Below, one piece after another: positions 1 to 7,925 of a DNA stretch of 16,301 nucleotides. Below the pieces are notes generated by a model. It saw only the letters and a program-made list of their open reading frames with translations, was not told where the DNA came from and ran no database searches. The position numbers and the translations under genes were made by a program. The stretch comes from Polyangiaceae bacterium (GTDB taxonomy: Bacteria > Myxococcota > Polyangia > Polyangiales > Polyangiaceae). Positions within the stretch are counted from its first letter, which is position 1. The number at the start of each line of letters is the position of its first letter. The stretch spans positions 1-16,301 of the forward strand of contig JAICTU010000177.1 of NCBI GenBank assembly GCA_025936205.1, given 5' to 3'.

Positions 1-51
1 CGCTAGCAACGACCCTTGGCTCTTCGTGGATTCCTTGGCACTCTTCGGCAT
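1..51 (-). CDS. possible 5' end of an unidentified leftward gene
   Basis: On the minus strand an ATG at 51-49 opens a frame of 17 codons that runs off the left edge without a stop (MPKSAKESTKSQGSLLA). It is preceded by a good Shine-Dalgarno-like AAAGGA (complement of 58-63) six bases before the ATG. The product is not recognisable from 17 residues; the start is hydrophilic and rich in Lys and Ser, with no signal peptide visible. The ATG lies inside the left arm of an inverted repeat (51-60/100-109). The fragment is too short to tell a gene from chance, so confidence is low. Confidence 0.25.
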   Translation of the reverse strand, partial: MPKSAKESTKSQGSLLA

Positions 52-109
52 GGCGGTTCCTTTCTGGAATTGCACCCCGAGATTTCCTCGGGGCCGGGTG
101 GAACCGCCA
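51..109. repeat. nested inverted repeat
   Basis: The outer arms TGGCGGTTCC (51-60) and GGAACCGCCA (100-109) are perfect 10-bp complements. Inside them CCCCGAG (75-81) and CTCGGGG (87-93) form a second perfect 7-bp stem with a 5-base loop. There is no T-tract on either side, so it is not a standard rho-independent terminator. It sits just upstream of the point (about 139) where recognisable CheR coding begins. It could be a leader structure for a leftward gene, a protein-binding site, or the scar or end of an element. Confidence 0.6.
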
Positions 110-138
110 CCTCAACTTTCAGCAACAACCGGGACGAA

Positions 139-468
139 GCCGGCTGTGCCACCGGAGAGGAAGCGTACTCGATTCTGATGGCGCTGCAGGATTACCAGAA
201 TGAGTCGCGCACGGCCTTTGCCGTACAAGTCTTCGCCTCGGACATCAGCGAGCTTGCGATCGCGAAAGCCCGCGCCGGAAGGTATCCCGAGAGCATCGCA
301 GCTGACGTCAGTGCAGAGCGTTTGCGCCAATACTTCTCGAAGGTGGATGGCTCCTACCAGATCCGCAAGGATCTGCGGGAGATGTGCGTATTCAGCCGCC
401 ACAATTTGCTCGATGATCCTCCGTTCGCGAGGTTAGACTTGATCAGCTGCCGCAACGTGCTGATCTAG
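139..468 (+). pseudogene. truncated CheR-type methyltransferase domain, ends at in-frame TAG
   Basis: From about base 139 the + frame reads as the catalytic part of a CheR S-adenosylmethionine-dependent methyltransferase. It has the SAM motif GCATGEEAYSI (142-174), then FASDISELAIAKARAGRYP, LREMCVFSRHNLLDDPPF and LDLISCRNVLI. The normal N-terminal helical part of CheR is absent: codons before 139 do not resemble the family. The frame stops at TAG 466-468, exactly where homologues continue (CRNVLIY...). The same frame resumes as IQEAQRNIIPLFHYALVDHGFLLLG, the normal CheR C-terminus, and runs into the kinase at 517-2940. The ancestral protein was therefore a CheR-PAS-histidine kinase-receiver fusion, a class often preceded by CheB. 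As read here the methyltransferase is non-functional: it has lost its N-terminus and is interrupted by a nonsense codon (TAC to TAG is the simplest change). A sequencing error at 466-468 would repair only the second defect. Confidence 0.8.
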
Positions 469-516
469 ATCCAGGAGGCTCAGCGGAATATCATTCCGCT
501 CTTCCACTACGCGCTC

Positions 517-2940
517 GTGGATCACGGCTTTCTCTTGTTGGGACGCTCGGAGATGCCGCACCGTCCCGATCTGTTCTCGGAGGTCGAGCCTGGCCACCGC
601 ATCTATTCAAAGCGCCAGGTGACGAAGAAGCCGTACGCATCCTTTGCCCGCAAACGTGGTGGACACCGCGGTGCCCAGGGCGACAGCGATGGGACCGCGC
701 CGCCGCCTTCAGGACGCACCATTGATTGGAGTAGCGAGATGGATCGCATCCTGCTCTCCAGGTATAGCCCAGCGGGTGTCCTGATCGATCAGGGCCTGGA
801 GGTACTAGAGATCCGTGGTCGGGCGGCGCCCTTTCTGGCCTTGTCCTCCGGCAAGGCGAGCCTGCATCTGATGAAGCTTCTCCCTGATGCAGGACTCTTT
901 CTCGAAGTCGAGAAGCTGACGCAGAAAGCGCGCCAGACAGACACGAGCCAGCGGCGCGAACGCATCCCCTATACGGCAGAGGGGCATTCGGGCGAACTGA
1001 ACGTGGAGGTGATACCGCTTCGCAGCAAGGAGCAACGAACCTATCTGGTCGTGTTCGAGGCTGTGGATGCGGCCACCCGAGAGCCACAGAACGTGCCCGT
1101 AGGCTCCGGCGAGGCAATTGCCAGTCGAGAGTTGCAGATCGGAAAGTTGACGCAGGAGCTACGGGAAGCGCAAGCTCGGGTGGTCGAGCTCTGCGATGCC
1201 CATCAGGCGTCGGACGACGATAGCCAGCGGGTGGCTGAAGACGCCCTGTCGGCGAACGAGGAGCTGCAAAGCCTGACCGAGGAGCTCGAGACCGCGAAGG
1301 AAGAGCTGGAGGCCACCAACGAAGAATTGCTCACCGTCAATCGGGAGCTGGAGTCGAGAAACGCTGCCCTCACTTCGGCGAGAGATCTCGCAAACGCCAC
1401 CATCGAGACCGTACGTGTCCCGCTCTTAGTCATGGATGGTGAGCTGATCACCAGGTATGTCAATGCAGCATTCGCCAAGGCGTTTCAGGTGTCGTCTGTG
1501 GCTGCGCCGGGTCGACGCTTCTTAGAGTTCTGCGGCGTGGGAGAGGTCCCTGTCGAGTTGCAGACGCAGCTTGACCACCTGCGCGTCGAAGGGCGGCCCT
1601 TCGAGCGCCTGGAGATCGAGCTCGTCCTTCCGTCGATCGGGCGCCGCGTGTTGCTGATCGGGGGGTCGCGCCTGGAGGACCTGGGTCTGATCTTGCTGAC
1701 CATCGAGGACGTCACTCAACAGCGCGACGCAGAGCACGCACTCCAAAGAAGCGAGGAGCAGCGCCGCCAAAGCGAGAAGATGGAGACCGTCGGTCGTCTC
1801 GCGGGCGGAATTGCGCATGACTTCAACAATCTGCTGACTGTCATCATCGGTGATGCGGCGCTGCTCCGCGACGCGCAGGCAAACGATCCCGAGGTGACAG
1901 CGTTGACGCAGGAGATCTGTCGGACTGCAGAGAAGGCCGCGACCCTGACCGAGCAGTTGCTCACTTTCAGTCGGCGCAAGGTTTTGCAGGCCAAAGTGTT
2001 CGACTTGAATCCCCTGATCGGCGATTTCGAATCGATGCTGCGCCGTCTCCTGGGCGAGCAGATCAAGATCGTGGTGCGGACCGCTGCTGACAGGTGTCTC
2101 GTCAAGGCTGACCCTGCCGAGATTGGGCGGGTGGTGATGAACCTGTGTTTGAACGCGCGCGATGCCATGCCGGCCGGCGGCGTTCTGACTATCGAGACGG
2201 ATCATATCACGCTTGACGACCTCAGCACCGCACACGACGTCGTCGCCCCCGGCCGGCACGTGCGACTCGTCATCGGTGATACGGGCCTGGGCATGGACGA
2301 CGAGACCCGACAGCAAGCGTTCGAGCCATTCTTCACCACCAAGGACGCGAGCCAGGGTGCGGGTCTCGGCTTGGCGACGGTCTTTGGGATCGTGAAGCGG
2401 AGCGGAGGTGCCATCGCTTGCGATTCGGAGCTCGGGCAGGGCACCCGTTTCACGATCCTTCTGCCAGTGGCGACCGAGCTCGAGGAGCTAGCCCCCCGTG
2501 GCGATGGCGGACTCCGGCAGGCACCGAAAGGCTCAGAAGTGGTTCTGCTCGTGGAGGACGAAGACGCCGTGCGCGGAGTCACGAAGCGGATCCTCGAGCG
2601 CTGCGGCTATATCGTACTGGTGGCGAGCAACGGTCGCGAGGGACTATCGGCACTTCAGGCCCATTCTGGCGCCATCGACCTGCTCGTCAGCGACGTGTTG
2701 ATGCCGGAGATGAATGGAGCGGTGCTGGCGGAGCGCGCGCTCCTGTTGCGCCCGAATTTGAGCGTGCTGCTCGTGTCTGGCCACGCAGAAAATGTGCTCG
2801 TGAAGCAAACATCGGCGCGAGGCCTGCCATTCCTGCAAAAGCCGTATACGCCCGCCGAGCTCGCTCGAAAAGTCAGAGAAGTGCTCGATACGGCGCAACG
2901 ACCAGCGAATGAGGGAATGAGCGTACCGACCGCCAACTGA
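517..2940 (+). CDS. hybrid sensor histidine kinase with C-terminal receiver (rest of the CheR fusion)
   Basis: This is the 807-residue open frame left after the TAG at 466-468. GTG 517 is the first start; ATG 553 and ATG 739 are alternatives and none has a convincing ribosome site. Residues 1-35 are the tail of the CheR domain. A degenerate PAS-like region follows (about 75-190), then a long coiled coil (about 206-290, TEELETAKEELEATNEELL) and a PAS domain (about 290-400). HisKA has the phospho-accepting His434 in GGIAHDFNNLL. HATPase_c has the N-box around Asn546 (LNARDAMPAGG), DTGLGM at 588 and GAGLGLATV. The receiver (about 676-790) has acidic residues 681-683, phospho-acceptor Asp726 (LLVSDVLMPEMNG) and Lys775. 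All catalytic residues are present, so kinase and phosphorelay activity could survive if translation starts after the TAG. No N-terminal membrane segment is seen, so it is probably cytosolic. It is convergent with the flippase gene. Whether it is expressed as an independent gene is unknown. Confidence 0.8.
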   Translation: MDHGFLLLGRSEMPHRPDLFSEVEPGHRIYSKRQVTKKPYASFARKRGGHRGAQGDSDGTAPPPSGRTIDWSSEMDRILLSRYSPAGVLIDQGLEVLEIRGRAAPFLALSSGKASLHLMKLLPDAGLFLEVEKLTQKARQTDTSQRRERIPYTAEGHSGELNVEVIPLRSKEQRTYLVVFEAVDAATREPQNVPVGSGEAIASRELQIGKLTQELREAQARVVELCDAHQASDDDSQRVAEDALSANEELQSLTEELETAKEELEATNEELLTVNRELESRNAALTSARDLANATIETVRVPLLVMDGELITRYVNAAFAKAFQVSSVAAPGRRFLEFCGVGEVPVELQTQLDHLRVEGRPFERLEIELVLPSIGRRVLLIGGSRLEDLGLILLTIEDVTQQRDAEHALQRSEEQRRQSEKMETVGRLAGGIAHDFNNLLTVIIGDAALLRDAQANDPEVTALTQEICRTAEKAATLTEQLLTFSRRKVLQAKVFDLNPLIGDFESMLRRLLGEQIKIVVRTAADRCLVKADPAEIGRVVMNLCLNARDAMPAGGVLTIETDHITLDDLSTAHDVVAPGRHVRLVIGDTGLGMDDETRQQAFEPFFTTKDASQGAGLGLATVFGIVKRSGGAIACDSELGQGTRFTILLPVATELEELAPRGDGGLRQAPKGSEVVLLVEDEDAVRGVTKRILERCGYIVLVASNGREGLSALQAHSGAIDLLVSDVLMPEMNGAVLAERALLLRPNLSVLLVSGHAENVLVKQTSARGLPFLQKPYTPAELARKVREVLDTAQRPANEGMSVPTAN

Positions 2941-2986
2941 GATTCTAAGGGGCTGTCAGACGAGCCGGCGGCGCGCAGCGACTGCA

Positions 2987-4046
2987 TCAGGAGCCGCGCA
3001 GCTCCGTGTCCAGGGGCATTGCGGGATGCGCGCGGGATGGGGTGCCTCGCTTCGACTCGCGCCGCGCCAGGAGCAGACCTGGTGCCAGGGGCAACCAGAA
3101 GCTCAGGCCCCGAAAGCATAGAGTGGCGGCCAGCGCGGGCGCGAGCGGGGTACCCATCAGATGCAACATGCTGACGCTCACCGCTTCGAAGGTGCCGAGG
3201 CCGCCCGGCACGATGCCGACGGGTCGCCCCAGGGTGGCCAGCATGAAGGCGGCAAATACGAGCGCCGGGTGGCTCGGTTCACCGAGCGCCAGCAGCAAGC
3301 TCCAGAGCGTGCTGGCATCGCAGGCGAAGATCGCGAACTCGAAGAGGAAGCAGAGTGCGAAGAGCCCGCGCGTCACAAAAGAAATCGCGCGGCATGGCCT
3401 CCAGGTCGGCGAGCAGGGCTGCGATCGCGCGCCGCCGCCGCAGCCAGCCTGGTAGGGCGCTATAGCCGCGAAAGGCGAGCACCAACAGGCCGCTGATGAT
3501 GAGCAGGGCGCACAGGGTGAAGATCGCCGTGGGCACAAGCATCCAGGCCGTCAGCTCGTGGAGTGTCGCCGCCACGCAAAGCGCGACCGAGAGCGCGACG
3601 AGATACGCAGCGTAGTAGGCGATCAGGTCGACGATCACAGCCGCGAGCGTGATGCCGCGCGGCACACCGCGGCGGCGTAGCCCTTGTAGAATCAGCAATG
3701 TGCCGCTGAAGCCGCCAGACGGCACGGCTTGGTCCATGAATAGCTTGGCGAAGCTCAGTCGGACCAGCGTAGACAGCGGGCGCCGCCAACCTGCGCGCGC
3801 CAGCGACACGCGCAGCGTGTTGGCATCCGCCAGATACGTGCCCAGTTGCAGGCTGACGGCAAGCCGCAGCCAAGCCGGTGAAACGCGCTGGAACAGGTCG
3901 ACCAAGGCACGCTCTTCGTCCATGTGCGTGGCCACGACCACGACCACTACGACGAGCCCGATGCCGAAGAGCCATTGCACCAGGCGAGATGTCGGCGGCC
4001 GGGCCGACCCGTCGGCGCCGTCCAGTGTCGAGCTCTGCTCCGTCAT
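2987..4046 (-). pseudogene. flippase-like / LPG-synthase TM-domain membrane protein, frameshifted
   Basis: This is a multi-pass membrane protein of the UPF0104/lysylphosphatidylglycerol-synthase transmembrane family (flippase-like domain). The first frame (to about 3380) carries an N-terminal TM segment (WLFGIGLVVVVVVVATHM), the motif LFMDQAVPSGGFSGT and several more TM helices. The second frame (from about 3380 to the TGA at 2987) carries GLFALCFLFEFAIFACD and the family signature GIVPGGLGTFEAVSV, ending in a last TM helix and a basic tail. The frames join if one A is removed from the AAAA run at 3377-3380, giving RDFFVTRGLFALC; so the gene has a one-base insertion, real or a sequencing slip in a homopolymer. 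The ATG at 4046 is used as start; a GTG at 4106 would overlap the upstream gene by 26 bases. It is third in a leftward group after the S2P protease and the 101-residue protein. Family members are inner-membrane proteins linked to lipid or lipid-linked substrate movement; the substrate here is unknown. Confidence 0.8.
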
Positions 4047-4080
4047 GGCAGGCCCAATGAAGTCGCCCGCGGGCGGTGCA

Positions 4081-4386
4081 CTAGTTCGAGTCGTCCACCC
4101 GCCCACCGGAGTGTGGAGTCGCGATGCTCCGTGCCGCCAAGCGTTTCAGAATCTTGCCCCATGTCTCCTCCTGCACCGCCTTTCTCGGCAGCACACGCCC
4201 CATGGCGGTACCTGCGGCGGTAGCCCGCTGCACGCCCCCATCGAGATGTTCCAGGTCGAGGTATTCATCGCCGTCCTGCAGGCGCTTCGCCGTTTCTGCG
4301 GTGCTCACGCTGGCCACTTCCGCGTCGGACAAGAGTTGCAGGACGGCGTCACGGTTCAGGTATTGCTCTCGTTCATGGTTCTTCAT
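4081..4386 (-). CDS. small hypothetical protein (101 aa)
   Basis: A 101-residue soluble, charged protein starting at ATG 4386, with AGGAG about ten bases upstream, and ending in TAG. The N-terminus (MKNHEREQYLNRDAVLQLLS) and middle (EVASVSTAETAKRLQDGDEYLDLEHLDGGVQ) are acidic and helical. The C-terminus is basic and contains GRVLPRKAVQEETWGKILKRL. There is no signal peptide, TM segment or cysteine motif. I do not recognise a named family. It lies 11 bases after the S2P protease stop and 34 bases before the likely start of the flippase gene, so all three are probably co-transcribed. A good ribosome site, operon position and sensible composition support it as a real gene. It may be an accessory or regulator of its membrane neighbours, but that is inference from position only. 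Confidence 0.75.
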   Translation of the reverse strand: MKNHEREQYLNRDAVLQLLSDAEVASVSTAETAKRLQDGDEYLDLEHLDGGVQRATAAGTAMGRVLPRKAVQEETWGKILKRLAARSIATPHSGGRVDDSN

Positions 4387-4397
4387 ACTGGCGTCTC

Positions 4398-5726
4398 CTA
4401 GAGTGCGTGTGCATGACTGCCGGCGCGTGATGCTCGCAGGGCCTTGTCCATCGTCAGCATCTCGCCAACGTTCTGAGGTGTAATCAATCCGACGACTTGG
4501 CCGTCGCGCAGCACCACCATCGCCCGACCACCATGTGATTGCAGGCGCTCGAAAGCGCTCTGGAGCAGCTCGTCAAGATGGGCGGTATCGACCTTTCCTT
4601 CCATCACCAGCTTCACCGCGGCGCTCGGTCCGTGCGCGGCCAATCCCGCGAGCACGTGGGCGTGAGTGACGATGCCGACGAGCTGATTTCCCTCCATTAC
4701 TGGGAAGTCCTGCTGGAAACCCGACAGCGTGAGCTCCACGGCTCGCGACAGAGTGTCCAGAGGAGCCAGCACCCGGAACTCGGTGATCATTGCCTGACTC
4801 ACCGGCATCCCTCCCAAGGCCGATTTCACCTGGACGAGCGAGACTTCCCCCTTGGCGCCGATCCAGATGAAGGCTGCGATGAGCATGAGAAACGGATTGA
4901 ACAGCAAGCCCCAGAGGCCGAGCGCGAGCGCGATCGCCTGGCCAACTCGGGCGGCGATCTGGGTTGCGCGGCTCCGGTCCATGCGTAGCGCGAGGCTGGC
5001 ACGCAGAATACGCCCTCCGTCCATCGGGAAGGCCGGGAGAAGGTTGAACCCGGCGAGCATCACGTTGATCCACATCAGCTTGGTGAGGAACGGTCCACCT
5101 ACGATGTGCAACCCTTCGAGCCCGGTGGGACCCTGGATCAGCGCGAGAATTCCGAACAACGCCCCCGCGATGGCCAGGCTCATGACCGGCCCCGCGAGCG
5201 CCACGAGCAGCTCTCGACTCGCCTTCTCCGGCATCGTCTCCAGGTGCGCGACCCCGCCGATGGGCAGCAGCAGGATGTCGCGCGTCTTGATCCCAAAGCG
5301 CCGGGCCACGAGCGCGTGACTGAGCTCGTGCAGAACGACGCAGGCAAAGACGCTCAGGATCAGCAGTAGTCCGCTGGCAATGGTTCCCAGCGCGTGTCCC
5401 TGCAACACATGGCTGAGCGCAATCCAAGCGAGCAGCAACCAGAAACTGGCGTGAATGCGAACCGGAATGCCGAGCAGCGTGCCGATCCGCCACGACGAGC
5501 GGACCCGCGCAGGCGTGGGCGCGGGTCGGGGTGGATCCTCCTGCGCAGCCGGACCACCGAGTCCTTGCAATGGTGCAGAGCGAGCATCGGACACTTGGTT
5601 GTCTCCTGGGGTCTCGAGCGCGGACGAAGCATCCGCGGCCTCTTGGGTCTGCGAGACCTTGCAAGAGCTGGACCGTGAGCTGGCGCGAGAAATCCCGACC
5701 GAGGGCGCCCACATGCCTTCTGCCAT
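4398..5726 (-). CDS. site-2 protease family zinc metalloprotease with two CBS domains
   Basis: This is an intramembrane zinc metalloprotease (S2P/M50 family) of the inner membrane. With the ATG at 5726 it is 442 residues. A Pro/Ser-rich N-terminal stretch (about 1-65) precedes WRIGTLLGIPVRIHASFW and the TM helices. The zinc motif is H133ELSH137 inside a TM segment, and the third ligand lies in NLLPAFPMDGGRILRA (Asp236). A C-terminal CBS pair (about 305-423; VSQAMITEFRVLAPLDTLSRA and AMVVLRDGQVVGLITPQN) is the expected nucleotide-sensing module of this subfamily. S2P enzymes cleave membrane proteins, often anti-sigma or signalling factors; the substrate here is unknown. The open frame extends up to 5945 but would then overlap hflK. 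In-frame ATGs at 5780, 5726 and 5714 are all possible and none has a clear ribosome site, so the start is uncertain. It is the first gene of a leftward group, divergent from hflK with a gap of about 56 bases. It stops with TAG. Confidence 0.88.
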   Translation of the reverse strand: MAEGMWAPSVGISRASSRSSSCKVSQTQEAADASSALETPGDNQVSDARSAPLQGLGGPAAQEDPPRPAPTPARVRSSWRIGTLLGIPVRIHASFWLLLAWIALSHVLQGHALGTIASGLLLILSVFACVVLHELSHALVARRFGIKTRDILLLPIGGVAHLETMPEKASRELLVALAGPVMSLAIAGALFGILALIQGPTGLEGLHIVGGPFLTKLMWINVMLAGFNLLPAFPMDGGRILRASLALRMDRSRATQIAARVGQAIALALGLWGLLFNPFLMLIAAFIWIGAKGEVSLVQVKSALGGMPVSQAMITEFRVLAPLDTLSRAVELTLSGFQQDFPVMEGNQLVGIVTHAHVLAGLAAHGPSAAVKLVMEGKVDTAHLDELLQSAFERLQSHGGRAMVVLRDGQVVGLITPQNVGEMLTMDKALRASRAGSHAHAL

Positions 5727-5782
5727 CGCCACGCCGCGACATGAACGTTGCTCTGTCGCTAGCTCAACAACGAGGAGCATGA

Positions 5783-6877
5783 ATGCCAGCGAAGAACGGT
5801 AACGGGGGCCCGGACGATGCGCGCGGCGACAAGGCGTGGGCCGGTTCCGCTCTCGAGGCATTGCTGAGGCGCGCGAAGGAGCGGCTCGATCAGCTCCTGC
5901 CGAGCGGTGGTCTGCGCTGGGTTTGGATGCTAGCCGTCGTCGCACTGGCCGGTATGGTGCTCTGGACGGCCTATTACACGGTACCGAGCGACTCCGTCGC
6001 GGTGCTGCAGCGCTTCGGCGCGTATCGCGGGGACGTACCGGCGGGACTACACTTCAAGCTGCCCCTTGGTATCGATACCGCCTCGATCGTTCCCGTGAAG
6101 CGGCAGCTGAAGCAGGAGTTCGGGTTCGTGACCAGCGGGGCCGCCGATCCGTATCAAAGCCCTCATGCCGGCGAGGGGAAGCAGGAGACACAGATGGTGA
6201 CGGGCGACCTGAACGCCGCGCTGGTGGAATGGGTGGTCCAATACCGGATCTCGGATCCAGCCAAGTTTCTGTTCGACGTGCGCGAACCGAGGGGAACGCT
6301 GCGCGATGTGTCCGAGTCGGTCATGCGGGAAGTCGTCGGAGATCGCACTGTGGACGAGGTGATCACGATCGGCCGGCAGGAGATCGAGACCGAAGCGCTG
6401 ACGAAAATGCAGGCGCTTTCAACCCAATACGCAATGGGGATCAGCATCGACCAGGTGCAGTTGAAGGACATCAATCCGCCGGAAGCCGTCCAAGAGTCGT
6501 TCAACGAGGTCAACCAGGCCCAACAAGAGAAGGAGAAGCTGATCAACGAAGCTCGGCGCGACTACAACAAGGTGATCCCCCTGGCCGAAGGCGAGAAGGA
6601 TCAGCGCATCCGCGAGGCCGACGGCTACCGGATCAAGAGGATCAACGAGGCCGAGGGCGACGCCGCGCGCTTCAGTGCCTTGTTGGCGGAATACACCAAG
6701 GCACCAGAGGTGACCCGCCGCCGCATCTACGTCGAGACCTTACAGGCGGTCCTGCCAACCCTGCGCTCCAAAATCATCATTGATGCCAAGACGCGCAGCA
6801 TCTTTCCCTTCCTGAACCTGGACTCGCAGAAGCTCGACCAACAGAAGCTCGAGCCCGCAAAGAAGGCCGGCCCATGA
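5783..6877 (+). CDS. hflK: HflK, SPFH/band 7 membrane protease regulator subunit
   Basis: A 364-residue protein starting at ATG 5783 with a clear Shine-Dalgarno GAGGAG (5772-5777) five bases upstream. A short polar N-terminus precedes one TM helix (about 45-63, WVWMLAVVALAGMVLWTAYY). The SPFH/band 7 domain follows: YTVPSDSVAVLQRFGAYRGDVPAGLHFKLPLGID, MVTGDLNAALVEWVVQYRISDP and a charged helix region ending in VRRIYVETLQAVLPTL-like sequence (TRRRIYVETLQAVL). It lacks the long Gly-rich N-terminus of the enterobacterial protein. With HflC it is known to form a large periplasm-facing assembly that surrounds and modulates the AAA+ protease FtsH. HflK and HflC are translationally coupled here (ATGA at 6874-6877). 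It is first in a rightward operon of hflK, hflC and a lipoprotein, divergent from the S2P protease gene. Confidence 0.93.
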   Translation: MPAKNGNGGPDDARGDKAWAGSALEALLRRAKERLDQLLPSGGLRWVWMLAVVALAGMVLWTAYYTVPSDSVAVLQRFGAYRGDVPAGLHFKLPLGIDTASIVPVKRQLKQEFGFVTSGAADPYQSPHAGEGKQETQMVTGDLNAALVEWVVQYRISDPAKFLFDVREPRGTLRDVSESVMREVVGDRTVDEVITIGRQEIETEALTKMQALSTQYAMGISIDQVQLKDINPPEAVQESFNEVNQAQQEKEKLINEARRDYNKVIPLAEGEKDQRIREADGYRIKRINEAEGDAARFSALLAEYTKAPEVTRRRIYVETLQAVLPTLRSKIIIDAKTRSIFPFLNLDSQKLDQQKLEPAKKAGP

Positions 6878-7878
6878 CCAGGATGAAGGAAGTGGTGCTG
6901 CTGGCGGTGGTGCTGCTCGGAGCGTCCATCGTGATGGGCTCGATCTATGCCGTGAGCGAGGTCGAACAGACCATCATCACACAGTTTGGCAAGCCAGTCG
7001 GCGTGCCTGTCGTTTCGGCTGGTCTGAAGTTCAAGCTGCCGCTGATTCAAGACGTCAATCGTATCGACAAGCGAGTCCTGGAGTGGGACGGCAACCCGTC
7101 GGACATGCCGACCAAGGATAAGCTCTACATCTCGGTCGACCTGTTCGCGCGTTGGCGGATCACAGACCCTCTTCAGTACTTCTTGCGCCTACACGATGAA
7201 CGCAGTGCCCAGTCCCGCCTGGACGATGTTCTGGGCAGTGAGACCCGCAACGCGGTTGCCAAGCATGAGTTGATCGAGATCATTCGGACCACCAAGAACC
7301 GAGTGCCGCTGCGTGACGCGCTGTTGATCGCAGCCGACCGGGACGTGAACGTGGGCGCCCTGGTGCCGATCCAGAAGGGAAGGCAGCAGGTCGAGCAAGA
7401 GCTCTTTGCTGCGGCGGCAGAGAAGGTGCGAGTGTTCGGCATCGAGCTGCTCGACATCCGATTCAAGCGGATCAACTACAACGAAAGCGTGCGTCCGAAA
7501 ATTTATGAGCGAATGATCAGCGAGCGCCGGCAAATCGCAGAGCGTTTCCTGTCGGAAGGAAATGGCGAAGCGGCCAGGATTCGCGGTAATCGAGTTCGCG
7601 ACCTGAACCAAATCCAGTCGGAGGCCTACAAGCAAGTCGAAGAGATTCGCGGCGCGGCGGACGCAAAGGCGACAGAGATCTATGCGCAGGCCTACAACCA
7701 GAGCCGAGAAGCAGTGGCGTTCTATGAATTCACGCGGACCATCGAGTCGTACAAAGCAGCCATCACTGACAACACGACGCTCGTTTTGTCGACGGACAGT
7801 GAGTTCTTCCAGTTTCTGAACAGCATGGATCCGGCGGGTGACATCGCGGGCTCGCGGCGTTCCAGCCCACGCCGGTGA
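6874..7878 (+). CDS. hflC: HflC, SPFH/band 7 membrane protease regulator subunit
   Basis: A 334-residue protein whose ATG overlaps the hflK stop by four bases, a sign of translational coupling. One N-terminal TM helix (about 6-26, VVLLAVVLLGASIVMGSIYA) is followed by the SPFH domain: VSEVEQTIITQFGKPVG, AGLKFKLPLIQDVNRIDKRV, and LYISVDLFARWRITDPLQYF. The HflC-typical C-terminal helix contains RINYNESVRPKIYERMISER, GEAARIRGNRVRDLNQIQSEA and YEFTRTIESY. FtsH partners with the HflKC complex in known bacteria; ftsH itself is not in this window. The length and all main family blocks are intact, with no sign of damage. The lipoprotein gene follows after 47 bases. Confidence 0.94.
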   Translation: MTRMKEVVLLAVVLLGASIVMGSIYAVSEVEQTIITQFGKPVGVPVVSAGLKFKLPLIQDVNRIDKRVLEWDGNPSDMPTKDKLYISVDLFARWRITDPLQYFLRLHDERSAQSRLDDVLGSETRNAVAKHELIEIIRTTKNRVPLRDALLIAADRDVNVGALVPIQKGRQQVEQELFAAAAEKVRVFGIELLDIRFKRINYNESVRPKIYERMISERRQIAERFLSEGNGEAARIRGNRVRDLNQIQSEAYKQVEEIRGAADAKATEIYAQAYNQSREAVAFYEFTRTIESYKAAITDNTTLVLSTDSEFFQFLNSMDPAGDIAGSRRSSPRR

Positions 7879-7925
7879 CTTCTGCTTTCTGCGCAGCACA
7901 ACCCAACACAGTCAGGATGAAAATC

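Noticed and set aside
491..1117. 208-codon minus-strand open frame
   Set aside because: Antisense to the CheR/kinase coding frame; Arg/Pro/Ser-rich shadow with no domain.
1522..2316. 264-codon minus-strand open frame
   Set aside because: Antisense to the PAS/HisKA region of the hybrid kinase; no family features.
4573..5742. 389-codon minus-strand open frame
   Set aside because: Out-of-frame shadow of the S2P-CBS gene, Arg/Gly/Ala-rich; the true frame has HELSH and DGG motifs.
5836..6783. 315-codon plus-strand open frame inside hflK
   Set aside because: Alternate-frame shadow; the hflK frame has the SPFH domain and ribosome site.
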